This document shows positions 8,020 to 15,662 of a stretch of DNA of 64,000 bases, piece after piece (the first letter of the stretch is position 1; the number at the start of each line of letters is the position of its first letter). The stretch spans positions 1,922,001-1,986,000 of the forward strand of contig CP016490.1 of assembly GCA_002966495.1 (NCBI GenBank), read 5' to 3'. The translations under genes and the position numbers were made by a program. A model generated the notes under the pieces. The model was not told the DNA's origin. It was given only the letters and a program-made list of their open reading frames with translations, and did not search any database. The stretch is from Halomonas sp. GFAJ-1. GTDB lineage: Bacteria > Pseudomonadota > Gammaproteobacteria > Pseudomonadales > Halomonadaceae.

Positions 8020-8580
8020 ATGGATGCACTAACGCTACTTCATGAACGCAGTTCCATGGGTAAATTGACTGAGCCTGCCCCCAGTACCGAACAGCTTAGC
8101 GCTATTTACCAAGCGGCGCTGCGCGCTCCGGATCATAAAGAGCTGCGCCCCTGGCGCTTTATTGAGTTTATCGGTGAAGGGCGCGAACGCCTGGGCGAGC
8201 TGTTTGCAGAAGCGGAGTTTCAAGATGACCCGCATGCCAGCGACGATACGCTCAATGCCGCGCGCAAAAAGCCGCTGCGTGCGCCGATGATAATCGCCGT
8301 GATTGCCAAGGTAACGCCTGATGTTCCCAAAGTGCCCAAAATTGAACAGGTGATTTCTGCTGGTTGTGCCGCCCACAGTATTTTGCTAGCTGCCCATGCA
8401 TTGGGTTTAGGCGCCATGTGGCGCAGCGGTAAATACGCCTTTGACCCTGTGGTGCGCAAAGGCTTAGAGCTTAACGAAGAGGATGAAGTAGTGGCCTTTA
8501 TCTATTTGGGTAGCTTAGCAGGCCGCCACAAGCCACTAGCGCAGCACAACCAGGCCGACTTTGTTGAGCGTTGGGGTTAG
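8020..8580 (+). CDS. YdjA-type NAD(P)H nitroreductase
   Basis: A minimal FMN-dependent nitroreductase-fold protein of the YdjA family (186 residues from this start; E. coli YdjA is 183). The N terminus MDALTLLHERSS and the RAPDHKELRPWRF segment match the family FMN-binding region. The C-terminal GLGAMWRSG stretch is also conserved. I chose ATG 8020 because AAAGGGGAG lies just upstream at good spacing. An upstream in-frame ATG at 8002 would overlap that ribosome-binding site. YdjA proteins use FMN and NADPH but their physiological substrate is not established. Confidence 0.9.
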   Translation: MDALTLLHERSSMGKLTEPAPSTEQLSAIYQAALRAPDHKELRPWRFIEFIGEGRERLGELFAEAEFQDDPHASDDTLNAARKKPLRAPMIIAVIAKVTPDVPKVPKIEQVISAGCAAHSILLAAHALGLGAMWRSGKYAFDPVVRKGLELNEEDEVVAFIYLGSLAGRHKPLAQHNQADFVERWG

Positions 8581-8611
8581 CACTTGTGGAGTTAACACAC
8601 AGGGATATTCT

Positions 8612-9118
8612 ATGAGCCAGTTACGCCAACCGGGAGTGCCTTACCCACGCTTGCCGCTACCGAAAAGCCAAGAAGACCTTACCGCCTTTCAGCAGTGGCT
8701 AGGCGAGGCGATTCCCATGGTAGGCGCGCTTGGCATTCAAAGCATGGCCCAAGAGGAAGGAGGGCTGAGCTGGCAACTGGCGCTTAGCCCCAACCTAAAC
8801 GATAAAGGCACGGGCTTTGGCGGCGCGCTCACCGCGCAAGCCACGCTACTGGGCTGGTGTTGGGTAACGCTGTGGCTGCGTGCCCAGGGGTGGGCACAAG
8901 ATGTAGTGGTCGCCGAAGCCCATCAGCGTTTCCTTGCTCCAGTCACCAGCGACTACCGTATTATTTGCTCCCCCAGCGACCCCCAAGGCGCAGAACAACT
9001 AGCGGATAAGTTAAATACACGGGGCAAGGGCAGCATTGCACTGACCCAGAAGCTCTACTGCGGCAACACGCTCTGCCTAGAAGCCAACGGGCGCTACGCC
9101 GTACTGCCCGTTGGTTAA
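8612..9118 (+). CDS. YiiD-type thioesterase domain protein
   Basis: A hotdog-fold protein of about 168 residues resembling the C-terminal thioesterase domain of YiiD. Supporting features are the central GTGFGGALTAQA segment, a typical hotdog helix start, and the VVVAEAHQRFLAPV strand region near 100-115. I start it at ATG 8612 after AGGGAT. A longer frame open from 8561 overlaps the preceding gene and lacks homology-like sequence. The substrate acyl-CoA or acyl-ACP is unknown. It follows the nitroreductase gene by 31 bp and may be co-transcribed. Confidence 0.75.
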   Translation: MSQLRQPGVPYPRLPLPKSQEDLTAFQQWLGEAIPMVGALGIQSMAQEEGGLSWQLALSPNLNDKGTGFGGALTAQATLLGWCWVTLWLRAQGWAQDVVVAEAHQRFLAPVTSDYRIICSPSDPQGAEQLADKLNTRGKGSIALTQKLYCGNTLCLEANGRYAVLPVG

Positions 9119-9131
9119 ATCTTTAAAAGGC

Positions 9132-9160
9132 TTGCTATTTTAGGGTTTGGGCAATAGAAT
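9132..9160 (+). promoter_or_regulatory. Promoter of tRNA-Ser
   Basis: TTGCTA (9132-9137), a 17-bp spacer and TAGAAT (9155-9160), followed by a GTGCGCC discriminator, 50 bp ahead of the tRNA. Confidence 0.6.
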
Positions 9161-9210
9161 GTGCGCCGTTCTGTTGGGAAAGGCAACGCCCTAACAACCG
9201 AGCAAAAAGT

Positions 9211-9298
9211 GGAGAGGTGTCCGAGTGGTCGAAGGAGCACGCCTGGAAAGTGTGTAAGTCGAAAGGCTTCGAGGGTTCGAATCCCTCCCTCTCCGCCA
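9211..9298 (+). tRNA. tRNA-Ser(GGA)
   Basis: 88 nt class II tRNA with encoded CCA. Acceptor GGAGAGG/CCTCTCC, anticodon loop CTGGAAA (GGA), a long variable arm, and T arm GGTTCGAATCC. Confidence 0.96.
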
Positions 9299-9308
9299 CA
9301 GAATATAG

Positions 9309-9341
9309 AAAAAGCCCGCTGAGCAATCAGCGGGCTTTTTT
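9309..9341 (+). terminator. Rho-independent terminator after tRNA-Ser
   Basis: Stem AAAAGCCCGCTGA / TCAGCGGGCTTTT with a GCAA tetraloop followed by a T run, 10 bp beyond the tRNA. Confidence 0.9.
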
Positions 9342-9394
9342 GTTTTTTGAGTTTGGGCATTCCCTCTCTCTGTCCCCTCAGTGAAATACCTTTT

Positions 9395-9508
9395 GGCGTT
9401 ATCTGTGCGAGTAACTCTGCTTACCCCCCATTCTCCACGATGGCCACGAATCCCATGTTTGGTGCGTTGTCACCCATGTGAGTCACAGCTTGCACGGGTT
9501 ACGCTGCA
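9395..9508 (+). pseudogene. umuD remnant (C-terminal fragment, frameshifted)
   Basis: Translation of this stretch gives a UmuD-like C terminus: a CASNSAYPP segment, then HVWCVVTHV, matching the conserved WGVVTHV end of UmuD proteins. The two parts lie in different frames. The shift falls at a run of six C (9424-9429); one more C would restore a YPPI reading. It directly abuts the umuC remnant in the order expected for umuDC. No N-terminal catalytic Ser/Lys region is recognisable upstream. An intact umuD lies at about 35.5-35.9 kb. This is my own reading, not a database match. Confidence 0.7.
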
Positions 9509-9628
9509 ATGATCGCCTTGGCCGACTGTAATAACGTCTATGTCTCTTGTGAGCGGGTGTTTAACCCGGCACTAGAAGGGCGACCGGTGGGAGTGCTTTC
9601 AAATAACGATGGGCAAAGGCGCTTGTAA
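9509..9628 (+). pseudogene. umuC remnant (first 35 codons only)
   Basis: ATG at 9509 opens a 39-codon frame beginning MIALADCNNVYVSCERVF. It is clearly homologous to the intact UmuC N terminus in this window (MIGLVDANNFYVSCERIF) through LEGRPVGVLSNNDG. Similarity stops abruptly after that glycine and the frame ends at 9628, so the polymerase palm, fingers and little-finger regions are gone. The divergence from the intact copy suggests an independently acquired umuDC rather than a recent duplication. It cannot encode a functional polymerase. Confidence 0.88.
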
Positions 9629-9805
9629 TGGCTGGGCGCTGCGCAGTGAGAGATGCATGCCACGATACACGCTTCAGTTGAATGCGCTGTTGATGTTAGT
9701 GAGGGCTGTCTTAGGAATGTAATACATTAAAATAACCAACTTGGCCATTTCTGTGCTGTGGCTGCATTGTGCCAAATCAAAGCGCAGCAGTAAGCTCCAA
9801 ATCCA
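9629..9805. other. Non-coding stretch after the umuC remnant
   Basis: This stretch holds no credible gene. It lies between the umuC break-point and the importer operon. No insertion-sequence ends or target duplication could be recognised, so what deleted the rest of umuC is not visible. Confidence 0.5.
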
Positions 9806-9826
9806 GGCCTGCATAGTCCGCAGGTC
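9806..9826. promoter_or_regulatory. Inverted repeat upstream of the importer operon, candidate operator
   Basis: GGCCTGC and GCAGGTC half-sites (7 bp, one mismatch) flank a 7-bp spacer, 35 bp before the start of the binding-protein gene. Position and symmetry suit a dimeric regulator, possibly the one encoded at 20387. This is inference from symmetry only. Confidence 0.3.
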
Positions 9827-9861
9827 AAATAACAATTACTAAAAAAGTCAGGAGAAACGCA

Positions 9862-10800
9862 ATGTTCAAGAAAACCGCTATTGCCGCGTCTGTCATGATG
9901 ATGTCGATTACGACGGCTCAAGCTGAAACTACCTATCGCATTGGCATTACCCAAAACAACGTCGGTGTCGATAGCTACCAAACGACGTATGAGCGTGCAT
10001 TTGAAGCGGCGGCAGCGCGTGAGGAAAATGTGGATATCGTGGTGCTAGACGCGGGTGGTGATGTGGCCCGCCAAATCGGCCAAATGCAAGACCTCATTCA
10101 ACAGCGTGTCGACGCCATCATTATTTGGCCAACCAACGGCCAAGCGGTCATTCCTGCTATCCGCCAAGCTCATAGTGCTGGCATTCCTGTCATCGTGACC
10201 AACTCTAAAATCGCTGAAGCAGGCATGGAGTTTATTGCTGCTTTCTCTGGGCCGGACAACGTTCAGCAGGGCATTTCCTCTGCTGAAATGATGTGCGATG
10301 CCTTGGGAGGCGAGGGTCAAATTGTTCAGATTTCCGGCCAGCCGGGGTACACCACGGCCATGGAACGTGCAGGTGGGTTTGAAGGTCGCCTAGCTGAAGC
10401 TTGCCCAGGTGTCGAACTGTTGGAAACACAGCCCGGTAACTGGAACCGTGAGCGCGCCCAGCGGGTAATGGAAGATTTCCTAACGAAATATGACCATATC
10501 GACGGTGTGTATTCGGGCGACGACAACATGGGTGTAGGCGCTTTAAATGCCGCTAAAGGCGCGGGGCGTGCAGACGACATTATCTTTATTGGAGCTACGA
10601 ACTTCGCTGTTGGCTACGACGCGATTGCACGCGGTGAATATTATGGCTCTATCTACCAATCCCCGGTGGATGATGCAGAAGCAGCGCTACAAACCGCACT
10701 GGATGTGTTAGCGGGCGAAGATCTTCCGAAAATGAATTTCTTTGATACACCGAAAATCACCGCAGAAAACCTTGAAGAGTTTGATCGCCCGGTTTTCTGA
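9862..10800 (+). CDS. Periplasmic solute-binding protein of a CUT2 (ribose-type) ABC importer
   Basis: A 312-residue periplasmic binding protein of the RbsB/YtfQ class (type I fold). A Sec signal peptide covers about 1-21, with a lysine pair, a hydrophobic core rich in Met and Ala, and an AQA-like cleavage site. The mature part opens with TYRIGITQNNVG and carries alternating beta/alpha segments such as VDAIIIWPTNGQA and VYSGDDNMGVGAL, typical of sugar-binding members. The start follows TCAGGAGAAA. It heads an operon with two permeases and a double ATPase. The genes that follow suggest a cyclic compound rather than a simple hexose as ligand; this is inference. Confidence 0.9.
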   Translation: MFKKTAIAASVMMMSITTAQAETTYRIGITQNNVGVDSYQTTYERAFEAAAAREENVDIVVLDAGGDVARQIGQMQDLIQQRVDAIIIWPTNGQAVIPAIRQAHSAGIPVIVTNSKIAEAGMEFIAAFSGPDNVQQGISSAEMMCDALGGEGQIVQISGQPGYTTAMERAGGFEGRLAEACPGVELLETQPGNWNRERAQRVMEDFLTKYDHIDGVYSGDDNMGVGALNAAKGAGRADDIIFIGATNFAVGYDAIARGEYYGSIYQSPVDDAEAALQTALDVLAGEDLPKMNFFDTPKITAENLEEFDRPVF

Positions 10801-10854
10801 GCATAGGGCGCATTACCCAGTATTGATGATGTGAAGACAACTCAATACCGATGG

Positions 10855-10945
10855 GGTGCGCACCTGAATGCAGGCTTCCTGCGCTGGGAGGTGCCGCTAG
10901 TGTGACGATAAACATCGTGCATCGTCATCTTCATAGGTGCCTCCC
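10855..10945 (+). other. Highly structured intercistronic region between binding protein and permease
   Basis: Four inverted repeats are packed into 91 bp: GGTGCGCACC (10855-10864), GCAGG/CCTGC (10870-10882), and an outer 10-bp stem GGGAGGTGCC/GGTGCCTCCC (10886-10895 with 10936-10945, two G-U pairs) enclosing TGACGAT/ATCGTCA (10903-10909 with 10921-10927). None has a T run, so this looks like an mRNA-stabilising or attenuating element rather than a terminator. It could raise binding-protein expression over the permeases, as known for other binding-protein operons. Confidence 0.6.
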
Positions 10946-10971
10946 TAGGTGATTTTTTACAGGTGAATAGC

Positions 10972-11982
10972 ATGGCTTCCACAGAACAAACAAAGGTTGG
11001 AGTGCCGTCAGGAAAGCTTAGCAAAGCAGGTGTGCTGAGTTTTTTATCGGCTCAGGGCATTCTCATTTTTTTCCTGATCGGCATGTTCGTTTTTTCGTTT
11101 TTTTCTGAGCAGTTCCTCTCTCAGTCAAACATTATGACCGTTGTCCGCCAGGCATCCATTATTGGCATTATCGCGGTGGGGGTCACCGTAGTCATTATTG
11201 GTGGCAACTTAGACCTTTCCGTCGGCTCAATGTTGTCGTTCTCCACCGTTCTGGTGGTTGATCTACATGACAAAATTGGCCCCACTAATGCCATTCTGCT
11301 GATGTTCGCGCTGACCTTGATGATTGGTGCTGTCAACGGGTTTTTGATTGGTTTTCTACGACTCAACTCGCTGATTGTGACGCTGGCCATGCTGTCAGCC
11401 ATACAAGGGTTTGTGCTGATTTATAGCGGCGGCCAGAACGTCGATATTGCCAATCAAGAGAATACCTGGTTTGCCTTCTTCGGCCGTGGGTTTGTGGGGG
11501 GGATTGCGGTGCCGGTTCTGATGTTTGGTCTGCTGGCTATCGTGATTCAAGTAGTGATGTCCTACACCGGATATGGGCGACGTATCTTTGCCGTCGGCGG
11601 TAATCCAATGGCGGCCGTGTATTCGGGTATTCGTAAAAACTGGTGTGTGTTCAGCACTTATCTAATTTCTGCTTTCTGTGTGGCATGTGCCGCCCTGGTG
11701 CTTGGCTCGCGGGTCATGGGTTCGCAAAACAACGTAGGGCAAGGGTACGAGCTACTGGTGTTGGCCGGCATTATCCTTGGCGGCACAAGCTTGCTAGGCG
11801 GTGCAGGCAGTATCTGGAAAACGGTGATTGGCGTGTTGATCCTCGGCTTTATCCAAAATGGCCTTTTGTTGATGGGCTACCCCTATTACATCCAGTGGAT
11901 CGTGACCTGGGTAATTATCATTCTGGCCGTATGGCTGGATCTCGCTAACAAACGTAAGCGCTTGTTTACGAGCCACTCATAA
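10972..11982 (+). CDS. CUT2 ABC importer permease 1 (RbsC-like)
   Basis: Inner-membrane permease with about 8-10 hydrophobic segments. It contains the family signature GGNLDLSVGSMLSFS near 75-90 and LAGIILGGTSLLGGAGS near the C terminus, both typical of RbsC/AraH-type proteins. I start it at ATG 10972, which has AGGTGA six bases upstream; an in-frame GTG at 10963 overlaps that site. The second permease starts 17 bp after the stop. A pair of unequal permeases in one operon suggests a heterodimeric channel, as in several CUT2 systems. Confidence 0.92.
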   Translation: MASTEQTKVGVPSGKLSKAGVLSFLSAQGILIFFLIGMFVFSFFSEQFLSQSNIMTVVRQASIIGIIAVGVTVVIIGGNLDLSVGSMLSFSTVLVVDLHDKIGPTNAILLMFALTLMIGAVNGFLIGFLRLNSLIVTLAMLSAIQGFVLIYSGGQNVDIANQENTWFAFFGRGFVGGIAVPVLMFGLLAIVIQVVMSYTGYGRRIFAVGGNPMAAVYSGIRKNWCVFSTYLISAFCVACAALVLGSRVMGSQNNVGQGYELLVLAGIILGGTSLLGGAGSIWKTVIGVLILGFIQNGLLLMGYPYYIQWIVTWVIIILAVWLDLANKRKRLFTSHS

Positions 11983-11998
11983 CGCGGAGGAATGCAAG

Positions 11999-12958
11999 AT
12001 GACATCGATTAAAGGGTTCTTCCGCGGTAGAGCGAAAATACAGCCGATCTGGGTATTCGTTATCGCTCTGTTTATCTTCTTTAGCGTCATGTCGGAGTAC
12101 TTCCTGTCATTTGGGAATATCAGCAACATTCTGGTGCAGACCTCAACGATAGGCCTGATTGCCCTGGGCATGACCTTTGTGATGATTAACGGCAACATCG
12201 ATTTGTCGGTGGGCGCGATACTGGGACTGTCAGCTTCTTTAGCAGTAGGCTTGCAGGAAATTAGCATGACGCTGGCCATTATCGCCGCGTTAGTCTCAGG
12301 TATTTTGCTGGGTGCCCTCAATGGCTTTGTTGTTTGGAAAACCGGTGTTAACGCGTTCATCGTAACGCTAGGGGCCATGCTGGGGGTGCGTGGCTTGATC
12401 TTTCTATACACCGGTGAGCAGTCTTTCTTCGCCATGAACTTTGCGTTCGCCGACTTCGGCACGAGTACGATCGGGCCGGTTCCTGTCTTGGCCATTATCT
12501 TTCTGATTTGTGCGCTGATCATGCATCTAGTGTTGACGCGTACCAGCCATGGCCGCAACACCTTTGCCGTAGGTGGCAACCCAGAAGCATCGATTGATGC
12601 CGGCATCCGCCTAGGCCGACACATGATGATCAACTTCATCATCGTAGGGTTTTTCGCGGCACTCGCGGGTGTGCTGCTTGCCAGCCAAATGGGGGCCGCC
12701 ACGCCTAATCTAGGCCGAGACTACGAGCTTTGGGTGATCACAGCGGTAGTGCTGGGCGGCACGAAGTTAACCGGTGGCTACGGCAGCATCGTCGGCACGC
12801 TAGGCGGCGTACTGGCCATCGGTATTCTGCGCAACGGCATGAATTTGATGCAGGTACCCGCTTTTTACGTACTCGTTATTCTCGGCGCGATTCTCATCTC
12901 TGTGCTGATCATTGATAAGAAGCTTAATGCACCCTCGGCCAAGGAGGTGCGGATATGA
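11999..12958 (+). CDS. CUT2 ABC importer permease 2 (RbsC-like)
   Basis: A 319-residue membrane protein homologous to permease 1. It has the matching NGNIDLSVGAILGLS signature near 62-76 and WVITAVVLGGTKLTGGYGS near 243-261. A cytoplasmic TSHGRNTFAVGGNPEA segment before the fifth or sixth helix is the usual ATPase-contact loop. An AAGGAGGTG sequence close to its 3' end serves the overlapping ATPase gene, whose start codon shares ATGA with this stop. Confidence 0.92.
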   Translation: MTSIKGFFRGRAKIQPIWVFVIALFIFFSVMSEYFLSFGNISNILVQTSTIGLIALGMTFVMINGNIDLSVGAILGLSASLAVGLQEISMTLAIIAALVSGILLGALNGFVVWKTGVNAFIVTLGAMLGVRGLIFLYTGEQSFFAMNFAFADFGTSTIGPVPVLAIIFLICALIMHLVLTRTSHGRNTFAVGGNPEASIDAGIRLGRHMMINFIIVGFFAALAGVLLASQMGAATPNLGRDYELWVITAVVLGGTKLTGGYGSIVGTLGGVLAIGILRNGMNLMQVPAFYVLVILGAILISVLIIDKKLNAPSAKEVRI

Positions 12959-14499
12959 ACGCCTCTTCAACGCAATCACGTCAGTCAATCGACGCAGCAC
13001 CCATCCTGGAACTTAAAGGCATCACCAAGCGATTCCCCGGTGTGGTAGCGCTCAACAACGTTGATTTTGACGTTCGCCCCGGTGAGGTGCACGCCTTGCT
13101 GGGTGAGAACGGGGCTGGCAAGTCGACCCTGATGAAAGTGCTAGCCGGTAAACACCAGGCCAATGACGGCAAGATTATTCTAGGCGGCCAGGAGATGGCG
13201 TTTGAAAATCCCAAGCACGCCAAACGCGCCGGGGTTGTACTGATTCATCAAGAGCAGTCGCTGGTGTCTGAAATGACGGTTGCTGAAAACATCTTTCTCG
13301 GCAGTTTGCCAAGAAAGCCGTTCAACCGCGTTGACTGGCGAAAGCTGCGCGAAGATACCAATAAGATTCTTGAGCGGCTCAAGTGCGGTTTTCAGCATGA
13401 CGATGTCGTGGGCTCGTTGTCGATTGCCAAAAAACAGATGGTGGAAATTGGCAGGGCGCTTGCCTTTACGCCGCAGGTTGTTGTGTTTGACGAGCCGACG
13501 GCGTCGCTCACCGACCACGAAAAGCCGGTGCTCTACGACGTAATTAACTCGCTGTGTGAGCAGGGCGTGGGCATTGTGTACATCTCCCACCGTATGGATG
13601 AGATTTTCCACCTGTCGCACCGCATTTCAGTGCTGCGAGACGGTGAGTACACCGGCACGGTCAATACCGCCGATACCAACGAAGATGAAATCACGCGGAT
13701 GATGATCGGCCGCAGCCTAACGCTTGATCATGCCAGCAAGCCCACTGATTTCGGCGACAACATGCTGGAAGTTCGCAACCTGTCAGTGAAGCGAGTCTTT
13801 GAAGATGTCAGCTTTAACGTTCGCAAGGGCGAGATTGTTGGCATGTATGGTTTGGTCGGCGCAGGGCGTTCAGAGGTGGCCGAAACCATCTTTGGCTTAC
13901 GCACGCCATCGAAGGGTGACGTACTGCTGGATGGCGAGGTGGTGAGTTTTCGTAACTCCCACGATGCGGTGGTAAGCGGCGTCGCGTTAGTACCGGAAGA
14001 CCGCAAAGACCAGGGCCTGATTCTGGGCATGAACTGTCGTGACAATATGACATTGGCAAGCCTCTCCAGCGTGTCGTCATTAGGCTTTATGACCAGTGCG
14101 AAAGAGCGTGAAGTCTACGACAAGTATCATCAAGCCATGAAAATCAAAACCCCCAGCTGGCGCCAAAAGGTTGGCAATTTAAGCGGTGGTAATCAGCAGA
14201 AGATCGTCATCGGCAAGTGGCTGCATACCCAGCCTAAATTGCTCATCCTCGATGAGCCAACGCGGGGGATTGATGTCGGTTCTAAATCTGAAATCCACAC
14301 CCTCGTCAAAGACTTAGCCAAATCCGGCTACGCCGTGTTGGTGATCTCTTCAGAGATGCCCGAAGTGCTGGGTCTGAGTAACCGCATTATCGCGATGTAC
14401 GACGGCCGCGTCACCGCAGAGTTTGATGGTGACAACGTCAGTGAGGACGCGCTGGTGCAAGCCATTACCGGTATGGGAAAGCAGGCGCAGGCGAGCTAG
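12955..14499 (+). CDS. CUT2 ABC importer ATP-binding protein with two ABC domains (RbsA-like)
   Basis: A 514-residue double ATPase. The N-terminal domain has Walker A GENGAGKST near residue 50 and Walker B VVVFDEPTAS. The C-terminal domain has a degenerate Walker A (GLVGAGRSE) but an intact signature LSGGNQQK and Walker B LLILDEPTRG. That asymmetry is normal for RbsA/MglA proteins. It completes the importer (binding protein, two permeases, ATPase) and is coupled to permease 2 by a 4-bp overlap behind AAGGAGGTG. The catabolic genes follow 83 bp later on the same strand. Confidence 0.95.
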   Translation: MNASSTQSRQSIDAAPILELKGITKRFPGVVALNNVDFDVRPGEVHALLGENGAGKSTLMKVLAGKHQANDGKIILGGQEMAFENPKHAKRAGVVLIHQEQSLVSEMTVAENIFLGSLPRKPFNRVDWRKLREDTNKILERLKCGFQHDDVVGSLSIAKKQMVEIGRALAFTPQVVVFDEPTASLTDHEKPVLYDVINSLCEQGVGIVYISHRMDEIFHLSHRISVLRDGEYTGTVNTADTNEDEITRMMIGRSLTLDHASKPTDFGDNMLEVRNLSVKRVFEDVSFNVRKGEIVGMYGLVGAGRSEVAETIFGLRTPSKGDVLLDGEVVSFRNSHDAVVSGVALVPEDRKDQGLILGMNCRDNMTLASLSSVSSLGFMTSAKEREVYDKYHQAMKIKTPSWRQKVGNLSGGNQQKIVIGKWLHTQPKLLILDEPTRGIDVGSKSEIHTLVKDLAKSGYAVLVISSEMPEVLGLSNRIIAMYDGRVTAEFDGDNVSEDALVQAITGMGKQAQAS

Positions 14500-14516
14500 C
14501 TCCCCTGCTGCGATTA

Positions 14517-14552
14517 GTGTGCTGGCGAGCAGTTAGAGGCTAGCGAGCACAC
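14517..14552 (+). other. Inverted repeat between importer and catabolic genes
   Basis: GTGTGCT and AGCACAC arms, with additional internal pairing, form a hairpin without a T run. It may partially separate transporter and enzyme expression or act as a processing site. No function is demonstrable. Confidence 0.35.
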
Positions 14553-14582
14553 AGCTCCCTTCACGCGACTAAGGAATGTTTT

Positions 14583-15662
14583 ATGCAACCTTTTGTTTAT
14601 GATGGCCTGCCATCCCGGGTGGTATTTGGCCAAGGTACCCTGGCTCAGCTGAGAGAAGAGCTTGAACATCTCGGCTGTTCACGCGCCCTGGTGTTAGCCA
14701 CGCCTCAGCAGCACGAGCAGGCAAGCCGCGTACTAGAACTGCTAGGTGATAAGGGCGTGGGCGTTTACGCGGATGCCGTGATGCATACGCCGGTCGAGGT
14801 GACCAAACATGCCTTACAGGTAGTCAAAGAGCTCAACGTAGACTGCACGGTGGCCATTGGTGGCGGCTCTACCATCGGCTTGGGTAAAGCCATTGCCTTG
14901 CGTACTGGCTTGCCTCAGATCGCGATACCCACCACCTACGCAGGCTCGGAAATGACGCCGATCCTGGGTGAAACGAGCGACGGCATCAAAACCACCCAGC
15001 GCACGCTGGACGTACTGCCGGAAACGGTCATTTACGACGTTGACCTGACCTTAACGCTGCCTGCGGTGATGTCAGGCACCAGCGGGATTAACGCGATTGC
15101 CCATGCCGTAGAGGCGCTTTATGCCCGCGACTGCAATCCGGTGATTGCGCTGATGGCAGAAGAGGGGATTGCGGCGCTGGCGCGAAGCCTACCGGTCATT
15201 GCCAACGACCCCGCCCATGTTGAAGCGCGCTCTGATGCGCTCTACGGCGCTTGGCTGTGCGGCACTTGCCTGGGCTCGGTGGGCATGTCGCTGCATCACA
15301 AGCTGTGCCATACCCTCGGCGGCTCTTTTAACCTTCCCCATGCGGAGACGCACACCATTGTGCTGCCTTATGCGCTGGCCTATAACGCGCTAGCGGTGCC
15401 GGAAGCGATGGCGCGCATTGGGCGCGCGCTGGGCTGTGACGATGCGGCGGCTGGCCTTTACGACTTAGGGCGTGCCGTGGGTGCCCCAAGCGCACTCTCC
15501 GAACTAGGCTTTAGCGTAGACGACGTGGCGCGGGCTACGGAGATTGCGACCCGCAACCCTTACTGGAACCCACGCGAAGTGGAGGCCAAAGGTATCCACC
15601 GTTTGCTCAGCGATGCCCAGTCGGGGAAACGGCCCCAGGCGGAGAGTGGAGGTGGCCAATGA
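14583..15662 (+). CDS. Maleylacetate reductase
   Basis: An iron-type alcohol dehydrogenase-fold enzyme (359 residues) of the maleylacetate reductase group. This enzyme reduces maleylacetate to 3-oxoadipate with NAD(P)H in hydroxyquinol and chlorocatechol pathways. The N terminus FVYDGLPSRVVFGQGT is characteristic. Cofactor motifs GGGSTIGLGKAIA (about 98-110) and PTTYAGSEMT (about 120-129) are present, and HKLCHTLGG (about 239-247) and HAETHT (about 254-259) lie in the usual metal region. Maleylacetate reductases typically do not need iron. The start follows AAGGA. Its stop overlaps the amidohydrolase start by 4 bp. Confidence 0.92.
   Translation: MQPFVYDGLPSRVVFGQGTLAQLREELEHLGCSRALVLATPQQHEQASRVLELLGDKGVGVYADAVMHTPVEVTKHALQVVKELNVDCTVAIGGGSTIGLGKAIALRTGLPQIAIPTTYAGSEMTPILGETSDGIKTTQRTLDVLPETVIYDVDLTLTLPAVMSGTSGINAIAHAVEALYARDCNPVIALMAEEGIAALARSLPVIANDPAHVEARSDALYGAWLCGTCLGSVGMSLHHKLCHTLGGSFNLPHAETHTIVLPYALAYNALAVPEAMARIGRALGCDDAAAGLYDLGRAVGAPSALSELGFSVDDVARATEIATRNPYWNPREVEAKGIHRLLSDAQSGKRPQAESGGGQ

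Noticed and set aside
9211..9640. Prophage or genomic-island att site at tRNA-Ser
   Set aside because: No integrase gene and no repeated tRNA 3' end were found within the window; only the umuDC remnant hints at an old insertion.
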